NCBI GenBank assembly: GCA_026770615.1
Contig: MU631397.1
Location: 43,052-61,715, forward strand
DNA: 18,664 bases
From: Pavlovales sp. CCMP2436
Lineage: Eukaryota > Haptophyta > Pavlovophyceae > Pavlovales
Direction: 5' to 3'
Part shown: positions 15,401-18,664 of the stretch, in pieces
Layout: each line of letters starts with the position of its first letter
Numbering within the stretch: the first letter of the stretch is position 1
Program-made: the position numbers and the translations under genes
Notes under the pieces: generated by a model
Told to the model about the DNA's origin: nothing
What the model saw: only the letters and a program-made list of their open reading frames with translations
Databases searched by the model: none

Positions 15401-16783
15401 ATGTTGACAGCAGGATGTGACTCGGACAGCCAATGCAGCACCCGCATCGCGGCAATCCTCTTGCTGGGCGAGACGCTGCTCGAAGGGATGAAGGCGGCTG
15501 CGCAGCTCGCGGCCCAGCTGAGCGAGACTGGGCAGCCGCCGAGAGGGGACACGCGGCTGACGAGAGAGCTACCGCGGCACGCCAACGAGATCGCCAAGCG
15601 TGATACGGCCCAGCTGAAGGACGGCTTCCAGCCTGCCTGCGCCCGACTCGACAAGCCACTGAAGGGGCAGAAGCCAAGCACGGGCGAGCTGCAGCCGAGC
15701 GTGCTGGCGCTGGGCGAGACACAGGGTACGTTGGACGAGCCGCCGATCCCGTCACTCTGGATGGACAAGCCTAAGCCCGCATTCAAGCCATTCTCGAAGG
15801 AGATGCCCCGGCCAGCGCCGACGGAGCGGTGCTGCGACCGCTGGCAAAGCCAAAACCGCGTGTGTCGCCCAGTGCAGTCCGCACTGCTGGGTGCGCCGCC
15901 GATGCCGGACGCCATGACCAGCACGCCGAGCGCCACGAGCGACAGCCCGGGCGTCGCGGCCAGCGCGCAGAGCGCCGTGGGCAGCGCGCCGGGCACCGCG
16001 GCCGGCGCGCCGAGCGCCGCGGCCAGCACGCCGAACGCCGAGGCCAGCGTGCCGAGCGCCACGGCCGGCGCGCCGAGCGCCACGGTCGGCGCGCCGAGCG
16101 CCGCAGCCGGCGCACCGAGCGCCGCGGCCATCGCGCTGAGCGCCGTGGGCAGCGAGCCGGGCGCCGCGGTCGGCGCGCCGAGCGCCGCGGCAAGCTCGCC
16201 GAGCGCCATGGGCAACGCGCCGGGCGCCGCGGCCGGTGTGCCGAACGCCATGGCCAGCGCGCCGAGCACCGCGGCTGGCGCGCCGAGCGCCAAGGACAGC
16301 GCGCCGAGCGCCAAGGGCAGCGCGCTGAGCTCAGCGGCTGCCAGTGCGCCTTCCACTGGGCGGGTCGGCGCCCCTGCCAAAGGCCAAGGGCGATTGGCGC
16401 GCGACCTGGGGCTCCAACTTGCGTACAGGGCACAACTGCGGGCGCAGAGGAGTACATGCCGCAAATCTACACGCGCCGGCGACTCGGAGGGCTGGATTGT
16501 GGTCGGGCCCACGCCCTCGTCACTTGCGATCGAGGGCGCGATCCGACCCAACAAGGCTGCAATCGACCGCACAAACGCCAAGATTGCAGCTAAAGCGCAA
16601 TCTGCTGCCAAAGCCGCCTCCGTCGCCGCCACCAAAGCTGCTGCTGCCAGCGCCGCAGACGCCGCTGCCGTCACCGCTGTAGTCGCATTTGCCGCCGCAG
16701 CCGCAGCAGCCGCAGAGATGGTGAAGCTCGAGAGCGCGTTTGCTGCGAGCCTAGCGCCGGTGCGTCCCCTCCACCCTTGGTAA
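15401..16783 (+). CDS. Host Ala-rich repeat protein, function unknown
   Basis: A 460-codon plus-strand frame from the ATG at 15401, 36 bp after the target-site duplication. The first 170 residues are of mixed composition. Residues 173-312 are twenty heptapeptide repeats, and the C-terminus is an Ala-rich helix (AKIAAKAQSAAKAASVAATK). The opposite strand is also open over most of this length because of the GC-rich repeats, so coding strand is not certain. Plus is preferred for the regular Ala-Pro-Ser repeat, the mixed N-terminal part and the same direction as following ORFs. I recognise no domain. The frame is open upstream into the TIR without an ATG, so the element may have inserted just upstream of, or in the 5' part of, this gene. 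Confidence 0.4.
   Translation: MLTAGCDSDSQCSTRIAAILLLGETLLEGMKAAAQLAAQLSETGQPPRGDTRLTRELPRHANEIAKRDTAQLKDGFQPACARLDKPLKGQKPSTGELQPSVLALGETQGTLDEPPIPSLWMDKPKPAFKPFSKEMPRPAPTERCCDRWQSQNRVCRPVQSALLGAPPMPDAMTSTPSATSDSPGVAASAQSAVGSAPGTAAGAPSAAASTPNAEASVPSATAGAPSATVGAPSAAAGAPSAAAIALSAVGSEPGAAVGAPSAAASSPSAMGNAPGAAAGVPNAMASAPSTAAGAPSAKDSAPSAKGSALSSAAASAPSTGRVGAPAKGQGRLARDLGLQLAYRAQLRAQRSTCRKSTRAGDSEGWIVVGPTPSSLAIEGAIRPNKAAIDRTNAKIAAKAQSAAKAASVAATKAAAASAADAAAVTAVVAFAAAAAAAAEMVKLESAFAASLAPVRPLHPW
15917..16336 (+). repeat. 21-bp minisatellite, twenty heptapeptide units
   Basis: Twenty 21-bp units encode variants of A-G-A-P-S-A-A (for example VGAPSAA, ASTPNAE, GSAPGTA). The period is exact throughout, so the frame is kept. 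The unit is extremely GC-rich (consensus near gccggcgcgccgagcgccgcg). Confidence 0.9.
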
Positions 16784-16791
16784 AGGCGGAG

Positions 16792-17367
16792 ATGGGCACG
16801 GCCGCAAGCTCGGCGGCAGGCTCGGCGGCGGCCGGCACAGTGAGTTCGACGGAGGAGAGGCAGCGACACTCAACTGCTGGCTCACCTGCGGCCGACTCTA
16901 CCCCAGTCAAGCGTCCGGCTCAGCACGCGCCAGCACCTCGTACATCCATCTACGTGGAGTCTAGAGAGGAGTACAAAATAAGCATGGCCATCATGCAGTC
17001 GAGGAGAGACGAGCTCATGCAGGCCGAGTACGAGGCCAGGAGCTCGGCCGCTGCAATTGCAGCCGTCACCGCCGCGCTCGCCGCGCTACAAGCCGCCGCC
17101 GCTGCCCCGCCCGTCGACGTGAAGAAAACAGCTGAGGGTGCAGCTGGGCACGCAGGCGAGCGTGCTGCTGTACGCCGTGGGGACACAGGGGGCGGCCGCA
17201 CACGAGCTCGGCAGCAGGAAGAGCAGCGCCAGCTGCCGCTCCGTAAGCAGCAGCAGCCGCCCCGTGAGCAGCAGCAGGGAGAGCAACAGCAGCCGCCGCC
17301 CCGAGAGCGGCACCAGCGCCTGCTGCTGCTCCGTGAGCAGCTACAGCGCCAGCAGCCGCCCGAATAG
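16792..17367 (+). CDS. Host Ala- then Gln-rich protein, function unknown
   Basis: A 191-codon frame from the ATG at 16792. The N-terminal half is Ala/Ser-rich with a helical segment (SREEYKISMAIMQSRRDELM, then an Ala-rich stretch). From about 17200 it becomes Gln/Pro/Arg/Glu-rich (REQQQGEQQQPPPRER). After the TAG at 17365 the same Gln-rich reading goes on, shifts frame near 17605, and then runs to 18473. It may be one decayed or mis-assembled gene with the ORF at 17901-18473, or it may begin in the previous ORF (15401-16783). I recognise no catalytic domain. Confidence 0.35.
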   Translation: MGTAASSAAGSAAAGTVSSTEERQRHSTAGSPAADSTPVKRPAQHAPAPRTSIYVESREEYKISMAIMQSRRDELMQAEYEARSSAAAIAAVTAALAALQAAAAAPPVDVKKTAEGAAGHAGERAAVRRGDTGGGRTRARQQEEQRQLPLRKQQQPPREQQQGEQQQPPPRERHQRLLLLREQLQRQQPPE

Positions 17368-17890
17368 CAGCAACAGCGTCAGCTGCCGCCCGGAGAGCAG
17401 CAGCATGGAGAGCAGCAACAGGGAGAGCAGAGCCAGCGCCAGCTACCGCCCCGTGAGCAGCAACGGCTGTCGCCCAGAGAGCAGCACCAGCGCCAGCTGC
17501 CGCCCAGTGAGCAGCAGCAACAGCAGCCGCCGCCTGAAGAGCAGCACTAGGGAGAGCAGCAGCAGCCGACGCCCGGAGAGCAGCACCAGCGCCAGTTGCC
17601 GCCCTTGAGCATCAGCAGCCGCCCGGAGAGCAGCAGCCGCCTCACCGAGAGCAGCGCCAGCTACCGCCCGGAGAGCAGCAGCAGCGCCAGCTGCCGCCCG
17701 GAGAGCAGCAGCAGGGAGAGCAGCAGCAGCAGCCGCCCGGAGAGCAGCAGCAGCAGCAGCCCCGAGAACAGCGCCATCAGCCGCCCGAATAGCAGCACCA
17801 GCGCCAGCTGCCGCCCCGTGAGCAGCACCAGCGCCAGCTGCCGCCCCGTGAGCAGCAGCAGCAGCAGCTGCAGCAGCCACGACAGCGCAG
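17203..17890 (+). repeat. CAG/AGC-rich low-complexity region
   Basis: Imperfect repeats built from cagcagc runs and a unit near cgccagctgccgcccggagag. Read one way they give Gln/Pro/Glu, another way Ser/Arg/Pro, and on the minus strand Leu/Ala-rich peptides, so long open frames here are weak evidence of coding. The Gln-rich frame has TAG at 17365, 17548 and 17790; the Ser-rich frame has none until the frame change near 17600. Confidence 0.85.
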
Positions 17891-17900
17891 CAGCAACCGC

Positions 17901-18473
17901 TTGGGGGCGAGGGTGGGCACCGCCAGACGTGCTCCTGCGTGGCACGCAGTAGCTGGACGCAATCCCGTAGCCGGGCACGCTGTCGCATCCTATGCCCAGG
18001 AGGAGAGGCAGGCGCAGGCCCAGCTGCGCCACCTGAAGTCGAAGGCCAGTGGAGGGGTGGCCTCATCCAAGCGACACTCCGGTTCAGATCGCACTGATGC
18101 ACCGCACCCTCGCGACCCTTCCATGAAGCCCTCGTCTCGGTGCGCTGCCGCGTCACCTGCTCAGATGCGAGCAGAGAAGCGACGGGATAGGGAGGTGCTC
18201 AAGGAGGCGTGCACGCAGCGCGATCACATCATGGACATCAGGGTGGAGTTACTGGAAAAGAGGAGGACCATCGCTGGGCTAGCGCGAGACTGCAATGGCT
18301 TCACGCCCATCGCGCGACGCGGCCGAGTCGAGCTCACTCCCAAGCAGCAAATGGCGGACTCCGCCCTCAAGGCTAACCAGCGCGAGCTGCGCGAAGCGAG
18401 GGAGTGGATCAGGTGCCTACTTGCCGGCCAAGAGCAAGGACGTTGCAACGGGCTGCTGCAGCAGCTACGGTAG
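17901..18473 (+). CDS. Host charged helical ORF, C-terminal part of a longer frame
   Basis: An open frame continuous with the Gln-rich reading from about 17607. After the repeats it becomes an ordinary mixed-composition protein: ASYAQEERQAQAQLRHLKSK, then AEKRRDREVLKEACTQRDHI and a second helical charged segment (ANQRELREAREWIRCLLAG) before TAG at 18471. There is no clear start ATG in this part, so it is best read as the C-terminal end of a repeat-containing protein. A coiled coil is likely; I recognise no family. Confidence 0.4.
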   Translation: MGARVGTARRAPAWHAVAGRNPVAGHAVASYAQEERQAQAQLRHLKSKASGGVASSKRHSGSDRTDAPHPRDPSMKPSSRCAAASPAQMRAEKRRDREVLKEACTQRDHIMDIRVELLEKRRTIAGLARDCNGFTPIARRGRVELTPKQQMADSALKANQRELREAREWIRCLLAGQEQGRCNGLLQQLR

Positions 18474-18664
18474 CAGTAGACGTGGGGCACAGGAGGGTAG
18501 AGGTTGAGCCTATAACCCTCCGAGCCAAGGCCGAAACCCCCCGCGCCAAGTGGACACGTGTGGACCAAGCCCAGCTGATGGAGCTGAGGCAAGTAGCGAG
18601 AAGGCGTGGGTGGGTATCAGAGCAAGAAAGCAGCTATTGGCAGGTGTCTGCGATCGACTGGAGT
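18377..18664 (+). CDS. Partial ORF with possible Myb/SANT-like domain, runs off window
   Basis: This frame opens after a stop at 18374 and stays open to the window end. Its last 40 or so residues, from KWTRVDQAQLMELRQVARRR to SSYWQVSAIDW, have the spaced Trp residues and helical pattern of Myb/SANT-type DNA-binding repeats. No ATG with good support lies at its start, so it may be an exon, or the continuation of the preceding ORF after a frame change. The domain call is tentative because the third helix is cut off or incomplete. Confidence 0.3.

Noticed and set aside
14839..16869. 676-codon minus-strand frame spanning the right TIR and host flank
   Set aside because: It crosses the element boundary and is the complement of GC-rich repeats. 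It is better explained as a shadow of the plus-strand repeat ORF and the TIR.
17203..17890. Long Ser-rich, Gln-rich and Leu-rich ORFs as separate genes
   Set aside because: All are different frames of the same CAG/AGC repeat tract, so open length there carries little information.

Overview
The window is nuclear DNA from a GC-rich eukaryote, probably a microalga or other protist. An endogenous, decaying virus-like transposon of the Polinton / Polinton-like virus (PLV) class is inserted in it. The flanks are GC-rich, with an intronless NADH-cytochrome b5 reductase gene on the left and Ala-, Gln- and Ser-rich repeat ORFs on the right. The 11 kb between the repeats is less GC-rich and carries viral hallmark genes. 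I could not assign the host more closely.

Layout. (1) 1-2774: left host flank, with a spaced direct repeat, the reductase gene (1008-1838, minus) and about 0.9 kb with no recognisable gene. (2) 2775-2780 and 15359-15364: a 6-bp CGGGGG target-site duplication. (3) 2781-15358: the element (12,578 bp), starting TG, ending CA, with long terminal inverted repeats (left about 690 bp, right about 880 bp). Inside it on the plus strand: a GIY-YIG-like protein, a small hypothetical ORF, a small zinc-ribbon protein and a broken protein-primed-type family B DNA polymerase (PolB) that stops before the polymerase palm. On the minus strand: a short ORF, an unrecognised possible virion protein, the FtsK/HerA-like packaging ATPase and a small charged protein. 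Again on the plus strand: minor capsid (penton) protein, a small Gly/Ala-rich protein and the double-jelly-roll major capsid protein. (4) 15365-18664: right host flank with repeat-rich ORFs and a possible Myb/SANT-like domain at the window end.

How it fits together. ATPase, penton and major capsid form the morphogenesis module of a small tailless dsDNA virus. PolB, the inverted repeats and the TSD form the replication and integration side of a Polinton-type element. The copy is dead or dependent on helpers: PolB has four frame changes, two in-frame stops and no palm; the ATPase has two frame changes; the major capsid gene has five in-frame stops; no integrase is visible. The penton gene is cut by a perfect 122-bp palindrome followed by a GC-rich segment with a 30-bp minisatellite. 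The palindrome looks like a fold-back duplication of penton sequence.
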